Assembly (NCBI GenBank): GCA_024291935.2
Contig: CM044317.1
Span: 63,974,730-64,038,729, forward strand
Direction: 5' to 3'
Source: Okapia johnstoni
Taxonomy: Eukaryota; Chordata; Mammalia; Artiodactyla; Giraffidae
DNA length: 64,000 nucleotides
The position numbers and the translations under genes are program-made. Position 1 is the first letter of the stretch. Each line of letters opens with the position of its first letter. Shown one piece after another: positions 47,373 through 61,599 of the stretch. Under the pieces are notes generated by a model that saw only the letters and a program-made list of their open reading frames with translations, made no database searches and was not told the origin of the DNA.

Positions 47373-47434
47373 TTGTTTAATTTCCAAGCATTTGGGAGCT
47401 TTTCCTTTGTTCCCAATGCTTGGAAATTAAGCAA
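47373..47434. repeat. Inverted repeat, ~25-bp arms
   Basis: The left arm TTGTTTAATTTCCAAGCATT (47373-47392, continuing TGGGA) is the reverse complement, with about two differences, of 47410-47434. The loop is about 12 bases. Confidence 0.85.
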
Positions 47435-48141
47435 TACGTTTCTGAATAGAAGGCATGCTCAAAAACATCATGTTGGGAATGAAATATTTGTAACTAAAGG
47501 ATAATGAAATATTATTCATCTGGAATGCTAGAAGGAATGGAGTTTGTTGCTGTTGCTGTATTACCTTTTATACAGACTATTTCAAACACATTGAAGTGAG
47601 AAGGGAACCCTCTGTACTCTCTGCTCTATTTTGCTGTGAACTTAAAATTACTCTAAAGTCAATTAAAGAAATAAATAAACATGGAATTGGGCAGACTTGG
47701 TCCATGATGATGGTTTACTGACCGTTGGTCTAAATTGTTAATATCTTACAGACAATGGAGGAACGTGCAAAACTACACCACAGCAGGAAACTCCACAGGA
47801 CAATCTTGTTTCTTCAAACATAAACTGGAAAGGAAAACAGGGAAAGAGGTGAGATGAACACACTGATAGAGACCTAAGAGACCTACCAATCAGATGCAAA
47901 ACGTGGATCTCACATGGATCCTGATTCAAACTGCAAAAATACAAAAATTTTAAAAATTTGAGGATTATATAAACAGTTGAAAATTTGAACACTGATTTGA
48001 TATTTAATGCCATTTGGGAAATATTCTTAACTTTTTAAGTATGATAATCTATTATGGTGACAGATTCGAAAAGAGCTCTTATTTGAGGTAGGATGAAAAT
48101 TTATGATGTGTGGGATTTGTTTTAAAATATCATGAGGGACT

Positions 48142-48818
48142 TAACTCTTGATGAAATTGAAAGAGGAGAGTGAAAAAGTTGGCTTAATACTCAACATTTA
48201 GAAAACTAAGATCATGGCATCTGGCCCCATCACTTCATGGCAAATAGATAGGGAAACAGTGGGAACAGTGGCTGACTTTATTTTGGGGGCTCCAAAATCA
48301 CTGCAGATGGTGACTGTAGCCATGAAATTAAAAGAAACTTGCTCCTTGGAAGAAAAGTTATGACCAACCTAGACAGCATATTGAAAAGCAGAGACGTTAC
48401 TTTGCCAACAAAGGTCTGTCCAGTCAAAGCTATGGTTTTTCCAGTTGAACTGTGGTGTTGGAGGAGACTCTTGAGAGTCCCTTGGACTGCAAGGAGATCC
48501 AACCAGTCCATCCTAAAGGAGATCAGTCCTGAATATTCATTGGAAGGACTGATGCTGAAGCTGAAACTCCAATAATTTGGCCACCTGATGCGAAGAACTG
48601 ACTCACTGAAAAAGACCCTGATGCTGGGAAAGATTGAACGTGGGAGGAGAAGGGGATGACAAAGGATGAGATGGCTGGATGGCATCACCGACTCAATGGA
48701 CATGAGTTTGAGTAAACTCCGGGAGTTGGTGATGGACTCGGAGGCCTGGCATGCTGCAGTCCATGGGGTCGCAAAGAGTTGGACACGACCTAGCGACTGA
48801 ACTGACTGAACTGAACTA
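48142..48818 (+). mobile_element. BovB LINE 3' fragment with internal deletion
   Basis: Sense BovB from 'gatgaaattgaaagaggagag' to 'actgaactgactgaactga'. After 'ggtttttccagt' about 65 bases present in sister copies (from the 'agtcatgtatgg' part onward) are missing. Confidence 0.92.
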
Positions 48819-49974
48819 ACTTCATATTTGAAGAGAAGTGAATGGGGATATAGGATTGCTCATGAATCAGTAACTGTTTTAAGCTGTGTGATGATATATG
48901 GACGTTCATCACGCTTTAACATATTTGAAATTGTTCATGTAAAAGTTAAACAAACTCCACTATACTACATTTCCAGTCATATTTGCTTCTTCATCACTTG
49001 TAACTTCCTTACTTTTTTTTTCAGTTTAATATGTACTTACAGTGCACTTTTTCAAACTAAACACATATATCTAATTTAGTTGGACGTGGGATTAAATATA
49101 GACAACACAATCACCTTATATCAAAATGCCTTGCCACATTCTTTATCTGACATAAATTGAAATGTTATACAGCTTGCAAAATCCATCTTGTCATGTTGGT
49201 CTGCACTCTCCATTAAACGTTTTAACAGAATGTGAAGCACTGCTTCTAAATGCTCTTCAGTTGAACAGGTTTAATTTTTAATTTATCAGTTGATTGATCA
49301 TATAAATTCTATGTACTGGATCCATAACTGCTTGAAAAATAACTTTCCAGTAGCTGTATAGATCATTTTCTCTTTTGCTCTATAATAGATATGCTACCAA
49401 ATGTGGTGAATTCAAGTTTTCTCTTGAATGACCAAGAAATCGTTCCCGTAACTATTTGTCTTTTTCTTTTCTTTGTTTAATTTTAAGAAGCTTATTGACA
49501 AATTCAGCATGTTTCCAAGTATGTTTTTGAAGGTTTTAAACTTTTGTTTGCAAAATATCATTACAAATATTTTTAAAAGTTCAGGGTCTCATTCGTGGGG
49601 CTCACATATTTGACAAAAATATGTTTTAAAATAATGTCCATTTAAAATTTTCATATCCAGCTCTATTCTTGGACTGTAATTCGACGGAAATCAAAGTTTA
49701 CCCTTTGGGTCAGCATTTTTTTCCTTAATATTGTCATTCTTTACGCTTCAAGATCCAGCAGCTGAATTTGGACTGTGCCTCGGTATTTCTCCTTAAAGAG
49801 GCTTTCACCTTTTAATTAGAAAATAATCTAAAGGGCTATTTGTATCAGCTCCACCATAAGGTGACAACTGTCCATAATGAAAAATGTAGTAAATGATAAC
49901 GTTCTTTCTAAAAAAAAAAAAAATCAAAACTTTGTCTCGATTTTTTTTTCCACGGTAGATTAAATTACTGAGCT

Positions 49975-50135
49975 CTCACTATTGACCAGACATTGTGCTA
50001 AACCCTTCAAGGACACTATTGCTCTGATCCTCACAATAATCAAATGAGGACTGGAATAGCATCACTTCCATGGCGCCATCGCCACACTACAGTTAAGGAT
50101 ACAGTGAAGGGAGTAAGAGGATGAGCAAGCCGAAA
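49975..50135 (+). repeat. MIR SINE remnant
   Basis: 'ctcactattgaccagacattgtgctaaaccc', 'gatcctcacaataatcaaatgagg' and 'cacactacagttaaggatacagtga' follow the MIR core. Confidence 0.6.
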
Positions 50136-51461
50136 GGACCCTCCTTAGAGCCCAGCCTCTTACACATTATCCTGAATTGTTCATCTCTAACAGTTTCCTT
50201 TTCTGTAAAATTGAGATGCTTCTACCTGACCTACACAGATCATATGTTTGGTTGTGAAGATTAAGCTAAACTTAAAATATTTTTGTAAACTGCAAAGAAA
50301 TCAAATACTGTTTCCATAATACTTGGGACTTAACATCTTTCTGAGGCTGTGGAACTCTTTCTGCCTTTTTCTCTCCATGGTAGAATTTGAGTTTAGATAT
50401 ACGTAAGAAGCCCAGAATTTGTATTCTGAACCGTTAACATTTTGAAAGTGCCATATTTACTCCTTTTTTGGGGGAAAATGTCAAAATAAGAAATTATTTA
50501 GAAAAGAAGCTCATAAATTTCTTTGGATTTATATATATAATAGGACATGCATTGCAGTTTTCCTGTTGTCCTAGAGTTATGTCTGAAAAGGCAATTGAAT
50601 CTACCTCCAGAAATGCAGCCAGAAATGGGAGTAACCACCGGGCACCTTCATTCTTAGCCCACTAAAAGGTGCCAAAGGAGAGAAATGGGATCCCTTCTCT
50701 TCCCACCTCCTCTTAGATGGTTGAACACCCCTTAAGCCAGGAGACCTGCTAACCTACCTCTGGCTTCTCTAGGAGGAAACAGACAACAGGAGAGACGGCA
50801 GGACCTGCATATTGGGGGCAGTGGCGGGCGGACGGTCAGACGGAGACAGTTTGCTCAAGTTTTCAGTTCCAAGAAGTTGCAGCCTGCGTGTGCTTTCACA
50901 CCTGAGTTGGCCATGGGGAGATGAGACTGATGGCTCTCATCTGGCAGAAGGGGCAAACAGTAGGGCAAAAAGGTGAGTACAGCAGAGAAATGCAGACTAT
51001 GTAGCCAAATTTCAAAGGGACATTGGTGCATGGACAGCTTCCTTAGCAGGGCAACTTGAGGCATGTACTCGACAGCACGGCCAGTGAGGAAGAAGACTGC
51101 AGGCTTTCCTCGCTCCTTCTTCGCTGCCCATCACCAGAGGAGCAGGTGCAGAGGAGACCAAGAGACGTCAAAGCGGAAAGCGCCTGCTGCCCAGCCCTCA
51201 CTTCCTTGGGCTGAGCTGCCAAAGGGAGGAAAATTTTGAGATGAATAGGAGGTTCACGTTTTAAAATAAGATGAAGAGCGTCTTAGAAATGAAAATGAGA
51301 TTAATTGAAAAAGTGACAATGACTGACACATTAAGTCATGAAGCCAAGATGTTAACAGGTGTTTCCCAGTAGGAAAAGGGGGCCTGAAAGAACAAAGATT
51401 AGATAGCTATCCCAAATATGCAACTGTTTGATTTCATATATAGGCTCTGTGTGGGTCTGTG

Positions 51462-51605
51462 TGAGCTTATTCACTCAAGTCGTCTCCAACTCTTTGCCAC
51501 CCCATGCACTGTGGCCCGCCAGGCTCCTCTGTCCAAGGAATTTTTCAGGCAAAAATACTGGAGTGGGTTGCCACTGCCTACTCCCGGGAGCTTCCCGACC
51601 CAGGT
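51462..51605 (-). mobile_element. Bov-tA SINE fragment
   Basis: Reverse Bov-A portion 'tcactcaagtcgtctccaac' to 'cgggagcttcccgacccagg'. The tRNA head is missing. Confidence 0.88.
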
Positions 51606-52580
51606 TACTTACGTGTACATACAATATGCAATTATATAATACATAACATGTAATAATATTATATCTAGACCCACGTATAGGAATGAGAAGTGCTATTAAT
51701 AGAGCCATAAAATGTATGAGGAGCCCTGAGATTTACAAGGAGGGAGAGAGAACTTAAAGCTACGAAATCAGGGAAGTTTCACTGAGGAGGTGGCTTGAAG
51801 GATGAGACTTGAGAAACGGGTTGGGATTTGGGCAAGACCTAACAGGGAAACAGGAATCCAGGAGAAGGGAAGGGCTTGTGCAAAAGGGGTAAAAAATGGT
51901 ACAGAGAGCTGCAAGGAAGAACAGAACTGGCTGGAGTGGTCCTCCGATTGCCTGTGTGAACGGGAGGATCCTGCTGCATGGGCAGTTCACAGCAAATAGA
52001 GGTGGTGACTGAGCTCAGTTGTGCTGGTAGTTAATAATCGTTGAATGAATGAATGAATAAAAAAATGAATAAAAATGACTGGAGTGCCAGGAGACAGAGC
52101 CTCTTTGATGTATTGTGCTAAGCAATGAACAGCCTATAAGGATAGAGTCTAGTGGGCAGAACGCATTGAGTTTCAGGGGCGTTACTAAATATCCTCATTG
52201 TCCCTCTTGGAAGAATTAGCCTCGGCTAGAAGACGACCGAAGTACAATAGCCAGACCTCTCTATGGGGCACACTTCCGCCTCTTCAGGCACTTCCTTCTG
52301 GCGACCCTGGTTGACCTCCAGCATCAACACTTGCTGAGGGCTACTTTCTACCCTCTAGGTTCTTTCTGGTAATTTCCAATCCATTTGGGCCATTTTTACT
52401 CTTTGGCAGCCGTTTCTGGCAGGGCTGTGAGAAGAGACAGACGGCACAAGACGTCCAAGATCCGAGGGTCGCGGGGTTCCAGGAATCGCCCATTCCAATC
52501 AAGAAGACGCGCGCCCGGCGGGCGTCCGCTCCTCGGCCTCCACACAACCAGGGGGCGCCCTCGGTCTTCGGCCCAGTTAG

Positions 52581-53474
<894 letters not shown>

Positions 53475-55409
53475 TAACTGAACACCTGCTAAACCTCTGA
53501 ATTCGATTCACCGCCTTCTACATACTTAAAAATATTTCTTACTCCTTATCACGTCCTAGTAAAGTGGATGGTTTGTATATCCTTGTTTCACAAATGCGGG
53601 AGCTGAGGTCGCTAACATTTACGGATTTGTCCAAAGTTTGAAAGGTAGTAAGAGGAGGATTGATATTTTAGTCACTATGAACTTCCCTTCGGGTTTACCT
53701 TTTTATTACACCGCAGTGGTTCCTCAGGGAGGCCCAAAGCACTGTTTTTAAGTCACAGCTGTGACTTGGGGACAAGTGGCATTTGAAGTAGGCTTATGAA
53801 AAGTACCTGAGAGCCTGGATAGGCGGCCAGGAAAGTGGTCACCTTCTGTTTTCAGCTGCCTGGGATGTTGTGCGATCCTTGATCCTCAGGGACCAACACA
53901 GTACTTGTCCTCCCGTAAGCTTTGATTGAGAAAATTTTCACTGTAGGGAATTTTTGTAGGTACAGAACTTGAACATTTATTGGGTAGCTACAAAGTTAAA
54001 GCCCAGTGCTAGGCATATTCTTTGGATTCTTAACATTTAGCTCCACAGACTCAGGCTTGTTGGGGGTAGACACACACTCACAGGAGTGGCAAGGTGAGCA
54101 ACAGATGTTGAGCGTTAGTAATTGCTGTGAGAAGAGGGAAGAGAAATTCTGATTGGAGGAACTTGAGAAGTTCCTGCAGAGGAGATAGTGTTTAAGCCAG
54201 GCTTTGAGGAATGAGTAGGAGATAAATGTTTTGTTTTGTCAAATGCCCAAAGCAATAGCATTTCCTTCCAAGTAAGAATGATTGAGGAATGTTGGTATGA
54301 AGGAAAGAAAACTAATATTTTAGTCTCCGTTCAATACTTTAAACTAATGGTATGCTCACAGGAACTACAACTTGATTTTTAGTCTTTAAACCTTTACCAC
54401 ATAGGCAGGTTTAAGTGTGACGCTTTTTCAGAAAGGGTAGGTTGTGGTCAGACAGCAACTCTTGCAGGGTATTAGAGTTATCTTTGATTGACCGATCACC
54501 TTCCTTGCAGCCAGCAAGGAACATGGTGACTCATAGCCCATCGTCATCAAATGATAGTTTACCCTGTAAGGTTAAGGTTAATATACTCAGGTACTGAGAT
54601 TGTATGGAACTTGCCAAAAGACCAGTAGAAATCACTAGACTGTAATAAGGCGACACAGTCTTTGCTTGAGCAATGCAACAGAAATGTTGTCTGAGGGAAA
54701 AGTAAATGAAACAGAGGGGAAATTAATTAAAGCCATTGAGCAATGTGGTGAATTGACTTTAAGTAAATCACTTATATTCAAGTAATTCTTATAAAGCAAG
54801 TACCATTATGTTATAGTAGAGAAGGAAAATGAAAAATAGAAAGCAGTTTATAGTATTGCCACACTTCCTTGTTCTGGCAATTCCTGTTCTTGAATTGCTG
54901 GTGTGATTCAGAAATATCCTATCATATTTGCTAAAGAAACCATTGGTAATGAAAAGGAAGAAGTCAAGCTAACCAAGTCTTGACTGATAATCAAAAACAG
55001 TTTTATGGAGCATTTTCAGTGCATGGACTTAGAGCACTTTTTGTTCTACTGTAAAAGAAATTTTGATGAGTTTTTAATGGGATAGGGGTTAAATTCATTG
55101 TTTGAAATAAGAGACTTTGAATTTACTCATCCTTGGTATTGACTTATTGATTCATTCATTTAACAGGTGACAAATTGGGAGATACTGTTCTAGGCATGAG
55201 GTTGTCCCAGTGAAAAAGACAAAAATTCTTATGCTCATGGAACTTACATTTTGGTGGAAGTGTGGCAAATAGTGTACATGACAAAAGTGTATTAGATCAT
55301 AAATGCAGTGAGGAAGAGTAAAGCAGAGGAGGGGGAGAGGAGTGTTGAAAGCCAGTGGTGGAGTAGGGGGTACAGGTTTAAAAAGAGTGGCCAAAGAAAG
55401 CCTTATGGA

Positions 55410-55533
55410 CTTTTTAAAAATATTTACTTATTTTTAATTGAAGGATAATTGCTTTACAATATTGTGTTGGTTTCTGCCGTACATCGACATGCATCGGCCA
55501 TAAGTTATACATATGTCCCCTTCCTCTTGAGCC
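55410..55533 (-). mobile_element. L1 3' end fragment
   Basis: Reversed L1 terminus: 'aattgaaggataattgctttacaatattg' to 'catatgtccccttcctcttgagcctc'. Confidence 0.8.
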
Positions 55534-56507
55534 TCACTGACTTTTGAGTAGACATGAAGGAGGTCAGTGAGCAAGCTATATGGTTATGTTAGAAAACTTA
55601 TCCTTTTTCTGGCAAACTATATAGATACTTAAGCTCTATTCAGTTTTCTCACACTTTCACTTGAGGCTATTTCTATGTAAATATTTAACTTATTTTAAAA
55701 ATCCTGTTGACATACTCTTTAATGTCACATTTATTGAGTACCTGCTGTGATATAAAGCATTAGGATACAAAGAAGTACAAGAGATGTGTCTCTTAAAGAG
55801 TTTATCCTAAAGTCAGGGATAGTTACTAAAGATTATTACAAGCTAATGTATAAATGCTAGTGGATGACAGAGACTTTAAAGAGAGAAAAAGAGAAAAATC
55901 CATGAGGAACAGGGTTACTTCTCAACATACATGCTTGAGAAGTATTCCCAAGAACAGGGTACTTCCTTACCCCTGTCCATAGTAAGGAAGGGGGTGACAT
56001 GTGAGATGGACCTTGCAAAAATAGGTAGAATTTGGATTACCATAGTCAGTACAGTGTTCAGTATGTGACACACACAGAGAGAATGGGGAGTTCCCCATTG
56101 GCAAGCATTCCCATTGGAGAAGCTTGAACAACATTACTGAGTAGTGTGTTGAGATCAGTAAATATAATAGGTAAGTTTATTATATTTGAGAAAAGTTGAG
56201 AAATGAGGTAGAATAAAGACCTGGGCGACTGTTCTGGTTATCTCTAACTTTGTAGTCTACCCCAGAGCATAGTGTTTTAAAACAATTTATGTGTTGACTT
56301 GGTTCAGGTGGGCAGTTATTTCTTGGTGTCTATTCTAATCATAAGGTTACAGTCAGATAGTAGCTGCGACTTAAAAGGTTTCACGCCATACATTCAGTAC
56401 CTGGTTTGTGATGGCTGGAATAGATGAGGACGGTTGGTCATCTGTCCTCACAGGGCTAGCTTGAGTTTGCTCATTTAACAGTAGCCTTGGGGTAGTCATA
56501 CTTGTTT

Positions 56508-56545
56508 TATAGTTGTTCCCAAAGAATTTATAGTTGTTCCCAAAG
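56508..56545 (+). repeat. Short tandem duplication
   Basis: TTATAGTTGTTCCCAAAG occurs at 56508-56525 and again at 56528-56545, separated by two bases. Confidence 0.9.
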
Positions 56546-56798
56546 GCCAAACCTGTAGGACTTCTTACGACCTAGCTTAGGAAACCATGCAGTGTTACTT
56601 CTTCTGTATCCTATTGGTCTGAGAAGCCACAGGTCAGCCCCCAAATCAAAAAAAATGGAGAAATAGACTTTACCTCAACGAGACAATGGCTTATGCAGAA
56701 GGGATGGAGGCTGGGATGGGGATGATGGTAGCCATCTTGGAGATGAGCTACTTTACCACCTTAAATTTTTTCCTGTCTTGTATCTCTTCATTCTAATT

Positions 56799-57004
56799 TG
56801 GCTTCCCTGGTGGCTCAGACGGTAAAGAATCTGCCTGCAGTGCAGGAGAGCCGGCTTCGATCCCTGGGTCTGGAAGATCCCCGGAAGAAGGGAATGGCAA
56901 CCCACTTTAGTATTCTTGCCTAGAGAATTCCATAGACAGAGGAGCCTGGCGAACTACAGTCCATGGGGTTGCAAAGAGTTGGACATGACTAACACATACA
57001 TACA
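56799..57004 (+). mobile_element. Bov-tA SINE with 12-bp target duplication
   Basis: Full sense copy between TTCATTCTAATT at 56787-56798 and 57005-57016, with an (ACAT)n tail. Confidence 0.95.
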
Positions 57005-57774
57005 TTCATTCTAATTACAGCTAGATCTAGATTGTATTTAATCCTTAGACAAAAAAAATTCATTGATACTTACCTTGGTTTGACTCTGCAAACAGACTGA
57101 TCTTTTCATTTCCATTTACCTGCACTGTTTCTTGATTATAATCAAGAATTTCTACAGTAATTCTTTTCACCTATCAGAAATTTGAGTTGTTTTCTCAGGA
57201 ATTTCTTGAGCTCAGAATTCTAGAAGGGTGATTTGGCAATTTTGTCTACACTGTTATCATTTATGCAGTGACCATAATTGGGCTGGAACAAAAATTGGAG
57301 TTTGGAGCTTTTGGTGCTTTAGCTTTAGGGATGCTATACTTGCCTTGGTGTCCCTTTAAGTACTTCTCTATCCAAGTTGCCTGGAGATGCATCATTATCT
57401 TCAGGGATGAAACCTGTTCTTGTTGCTCAACTGTATTGGTGCCATGCTGAGAACCTTGCTGCAGGGCAGTATTTTCAAAACATAGTCCATGGGCCATCTA
57501 TGAATGAGTCATTGGGAGTGTTTATAAAAAGTACAGATTCAGCAGAGTTATTGGTCAGACCAAATTAGGGGAATGGGACCTGAGCAACTCTTTATTAAGC
57601 TACTTACATGATACATTTACACATTGAAGTTTGACCCTACCACAGATGAAAGGACATGCCACTACTTACATTACATCAGATTATTCATTCATCTTTATGT
57701 TCCTTTTCATAAGTGAGGATGATCTTGGGTGGGTCTTAATATTAATTATTAGTTAATATTTTTTCTTTCTGTTT

Positions 57775-58335
57775 TATTTTTTGAAGTATAGGTAATTTAC
57801 AATATTTTGTTAGTTTCAGGTGTACAGCCAAGTGAATCAGTTGTACATGTACATATATCCACTGTGTTTTAGATTCTTTTCCCATATAGGTCTTTACAGA
57901 GTATTGAGTAGCATTCCCGGTGCTATACAGCGTGTCCTTATTAGTTATCTATTTTATATATAGGAGAGTGTATATGTCAATCCCAATTTCCCAGTTTATT
58001 CATTCCCACCACCCTTCCCCCTGTAAGTTGGTTTTCTATGGCTGTGGCTCTCTTTCAGTTGTGTAAATTAAGTTCATTTATACCATTTTTTTTAGATTCC
58101 ACATATAAGTGATATCATATTTGTCTTTCTCTGACTGATTGACCTGACTCAGTATGACACTCTCTAGGTCCATCCATGTTTCTGTAAATAGCACTGTTTC
58201 ATTCCTTTTTATGGCTGAGTAGTATTCCATTGTATATAATACACACCATATCTTCTTTATAACCATTCCTCTGTTGACGGACATTCAGATTGCTTCCTTG
58301 TCTTGGCAATTGTAAATAGTGCTGCAGTTGATTAT
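57775..58335 (-). mobile_element. L1 3' part
   Basis: Reversed 3' UTR ('gaagtataggtaatttacaatattttg') into the ORF2 end. The minus strand encodes a [19 protein letters not shown] peptide at about 58240. Confidence 0.88.
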
Positions 58336-58819
58336 TACTTACTATTACTGTAAATTGGAGTGATCCAGAATAAGGCATTTGCTTCTATGTGAGAATTTAG
58401 CAACAAAACAAATCTTTTGTATTACTCTCTTTTGTGTTATTTCCATGATTGTAAATCCATACTAGATATCTTATGAAATGGTTTGGGGGTTCAAATTTTT
58501 CACACTAGCATTAAAAATGATCTTCCCTGTATACTCCCAGCCTTCCCAACCTATTTCTCCTTCTTTTATATGCCTTTTACTTTATCTGTGATTAGGTGTT
58601 TGATGTCCCCTCCTTCTGGAGTGTCCTCTTTTCCTTTTCTTGGCAAATGGCCATCCACCTGTCAAAAAGCTGTCATTGCTCTTTTAAGTCCATCCTATCA
58701 CTGCTTAGGTACACGCTCTCAACTATTCCATTCCTAATCTTGCTGTATCCTTGAATCTCCTTAAATGCTATACATCTCCATGTTCTCCATTTTGCAAAGC
58801 AGTAGCTGTATGTATATGT

Positions 58820-58945
58820 GCTCAAACTTTCTTACTAGATTGTAAGCTCCGCAGATGGTATCTATCCTCAGTGTTGCTTTTCCTACAGATTGTAGGTTGG
58901 CGTTTGCACGTAATGAGTAGGTCAGTATGTATTCCTTGAATTGAA
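58820..58945 (+). repeat. L2-like remnant
   Basis: 'ttactagattgtaagctccgcagatggtatctatcctcagtg' resembles the L2 3' end. Weak evidence. Confidence 0.35.
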
Positions 58946-59549
58946 AGAAGAGGCTGCATTTTTTTATAGGTAAGGATGATGAATTGTAATTTGTTTTCCA
59001 GCACCAATACCCAGAAGCCTTAAAATAGTGGTGGGGGGGAAATGAACATAGTTTGCCCTAGTTGACTTATTTGGCACACTGACACAGATGCTGTTGGGAA
59101 ATATAAATTTATCAAGTATTGTGCTCCTTATGCTGAAATACGGAGTTGCCAGAAGTGTTGGAAGTCTAAATATAAAAGTGATTAAATTTTGATACAAACT
59201 AGGGTACTTGTCTTCTCTCGAAGAGATTCTGTTTCTAATCTTCACCTTCGTATAGTACATTGCAAATATAATACAGAATTCCACATTTATCTGAACATCC
59301 TGTGATTTCCTCTCCCCTTTTTCTACCAAAGGGCTAGCATCCTGTCAAAAGCTATCAATAGATCCTTGTAAATCATTCTCACTATTAGCTGCTAGGTAGC
59401 TTCTCTTGACTATCCCAGTTTTGCTTTGTCTTTGAAAAGCTCTATCCTGTTTTTGAAATGACCTTGTTTTCTGAGTAGCTTTCTATTTAACCATAGTATT
59501 GGATTTATGTATGAAAACAAACCTTTCCTTAATAGTAATAATTATTCTT

Positions 59550-59740
59550 TGTTATGCTCTTCCTATGCATCAGATGCTATGCAAAGAAGTACATTAAATC
59601 CTTAGCACATTAACCAGTCAAGAAACTGAGATTCAGAAAACCAGGAACCCACATATAGTAAGGGACAGATCTAGAATTTGAACCAGGTTTTATTCCAGAG
59701 CTTTTGTACTTAACCATTATACTGTACCAAGTTCCACTAA
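59550..59740 (+). repeat. MIR SINE remnant
   Basis: 'tatgcatcagatgctatgcaaagaagtacatt', 'gaaactgagattcagaaa' and 'agatctagaatttgaacc' follow the MIR core and tail. Confidence 0.6.
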
Positions 59741-60212
59741 TAAGAGAATATAACCATAATCCAGTCACGTTAGTACTATTCCTAATTATGTTGGGTCATC
59801 TTAAAGCCTTGGTAAAGTGTTACTTATCTATAGGTAATAAAAATAATTTGTAAAAGATATTTAAAGGTAAATAGAGTTTTCTTCATCCACTAATATAAAC
59901 GTTCATGCTGTGAGTCATAGGACACACTTGACTTTTTTTTAATCAACTGAACTTAATTTTATGGGGCTCCTGCTCTGTATTGAACTGTTTCCTTGTCAGA
60001 TGCGCAGTCTGTGAAGATAATCTCATTTTTAAGATGTACAGCCAGAGGCTTAGAAAACCCACTCGGCTTGTTTATTTTATGTATCTCTCTTGCTGAAGAA
60101 CTGGGACTAAAACCCAGCCCTCGTTCCATTGTACTGTGTCACCATCACACATCTCTCTCCCCTTGCTACAGCATGCTCAGTCCAGGATAATTGTTGTTCT
60201 GTGAGGTATCCT

Positions 60213-60346
60213 CTGAGAAGGCAATGGCACCCCACTCCAGTGCTCTTGCCTGGAGAATCCCATGGACGGAGGAGCCTGGTGGGCTGCAGTCCACGGGGTC
60301 GCGAAGAGTCGGACACGACTGAAGCGACTTAGCAGCAGCAGCAGCA
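60213..60346 (+). mobile_element. Young Bov-A-type SINE with 11-bp target duplication
   Basis: Starts in 'ctgagaaggcaatggcacccc', ends 'gacttagcagcagcagcagca'. It is flanked by TGAGGTATCCT at 60202-60212 and 60347-60357. CpG sites are well kept ('cacggggtcgcgaagagtcgg'), which suggests a recent copy. The tRNA-derived head is absent, as in the Bov-tA3/Bov-A subgroup. Confidence 0.93.
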
Positions 60347-60992
60347 TGAGGTATCCTGGGGCTTTCTCTTGAAATAAAATTGTTTAATGGCTTATGAGAT
60401 TTATTTTGTTATGAGTACTTCGTCATGTAAAATTTTATTGGTACATTTAAAAAAAAATTGTCCTATAAGTATATGTTTTCTTCTCTGAAGATTGCTTCTA
60501 ATAGTGTTATAATTGGATTGTTAGAGAATTAAATGAGGATAACCACCAGATAACTTACTTAGGTGTCTTGTTTAAAAAGAAAAAAGGTAGACTATTTCAA
60601 AGGATGGGTATTTATTTATTAAAAAAAAAAAAGTATTACTTTAGTTCCTTAGCTGGTGAGTTGAGAGGGAGATTGTAACAAGAGAGATTGGTTGAGTGTT
60701 TATCTCGCTTTTCTTTCCTTTCTTTATCATGTCCTTATAAACACTTGCTGTTAGATATTTCTTTAAAAATCTGTTTCTATTGAAGAGAAGCAATAGTTGC
60801 AGCCAAAGTTTAGATTTCAGATTTAAAAAAAGAAATACATGTGTATTTTGAAAGTCTCATTTTCTAGAATTGATTATTCAGTTCATATAAATTTTAGAAG
60901 AAGCAATATTTAAGATCTGTCCCTTACTATATGTGGGTTCCTGGTTTTTTGAATCTCAGTTTCTTGACTGGTTAACGTGCTAAGGATTTACG

Positions 60993-61211
60993 AATAACTG
61001 GCTTGATCTCCTTGCAGTCCAAGGGACTCTCAAGAGTCTTCTCCAGCACCGCAGTTTAAAAGCATCAATTCTTTGGCGCTCAGCTTTCTTTATGGTCCAA
61101 CTCTCACGTCCATACATGACTAATGGAAAAGTCATAGTTTTGACTAAGCGGGCCTTTGTCTGCAAAGTAATGCTTTTTAATATGGCTGTCTAGGTTGGTT
61201 ATAGCTTTTCA
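60993..61211 (-). mobile_element. BovB internal fragment
   Basis: Reversed BovB segment 'tggcttgatctccttgcagtcc' to 'taggttggttatagcttttc'. The usual 3' terminus is missing. Confidence 0.9.
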
Positions 61212-61424
61212 TAATCTGTGTAGGGGATACTTAATTCCACTCTCTCTGAAATATTTTCTCTCCTAGCTTCCATGACATCACGTGTGTTTGGATGTCTTCT
61301 TGTCTCACTGCCTGTTGCTTCTGGCTTGTTTGCTCCACTTCTAAAAGTTGAGATGTCCTAGAATTTTGTGCTGTATGTATGCCCTTGTCTTTCTGACGTT
61401 CACCCTATCTCCTAGATCAGGGGT

Positions 61425-61590
61425 CGGAAAACTTTCTTAAACGGCCAGCTAGTAAATATTTTAGACTTAGTGAGCCATGTGGTCCCTGTCACGAACACTC
61501 AGCTCTGCCACTAGTCAGAAAGTGGCCATAAATGAATGGTGTGACTGTGTTCCAGTAGCAGTAGTTTGCTGACTCTTGACCCAGATAGTT
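61425..61590 (+). mobile_element. Ancient DNA-transposon remnant (same family as 41830-41955)
   Basis: 'caggggtcggaaaactttcttaaacggccagctagtaaatatttt', 'ccatgtggtccctgtc', 'tgtgttccagtag'. Confidence 0.5.
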
Positions 61591-61599
61591 TTCCCAATC

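Noticed and set aside
57261..57568. Short ORFs on both strands as a processed pseudogene
   Set aside because: No protein family recognised and no poly-A tail or duplications; likely chance frames in NUS1 intron 1.
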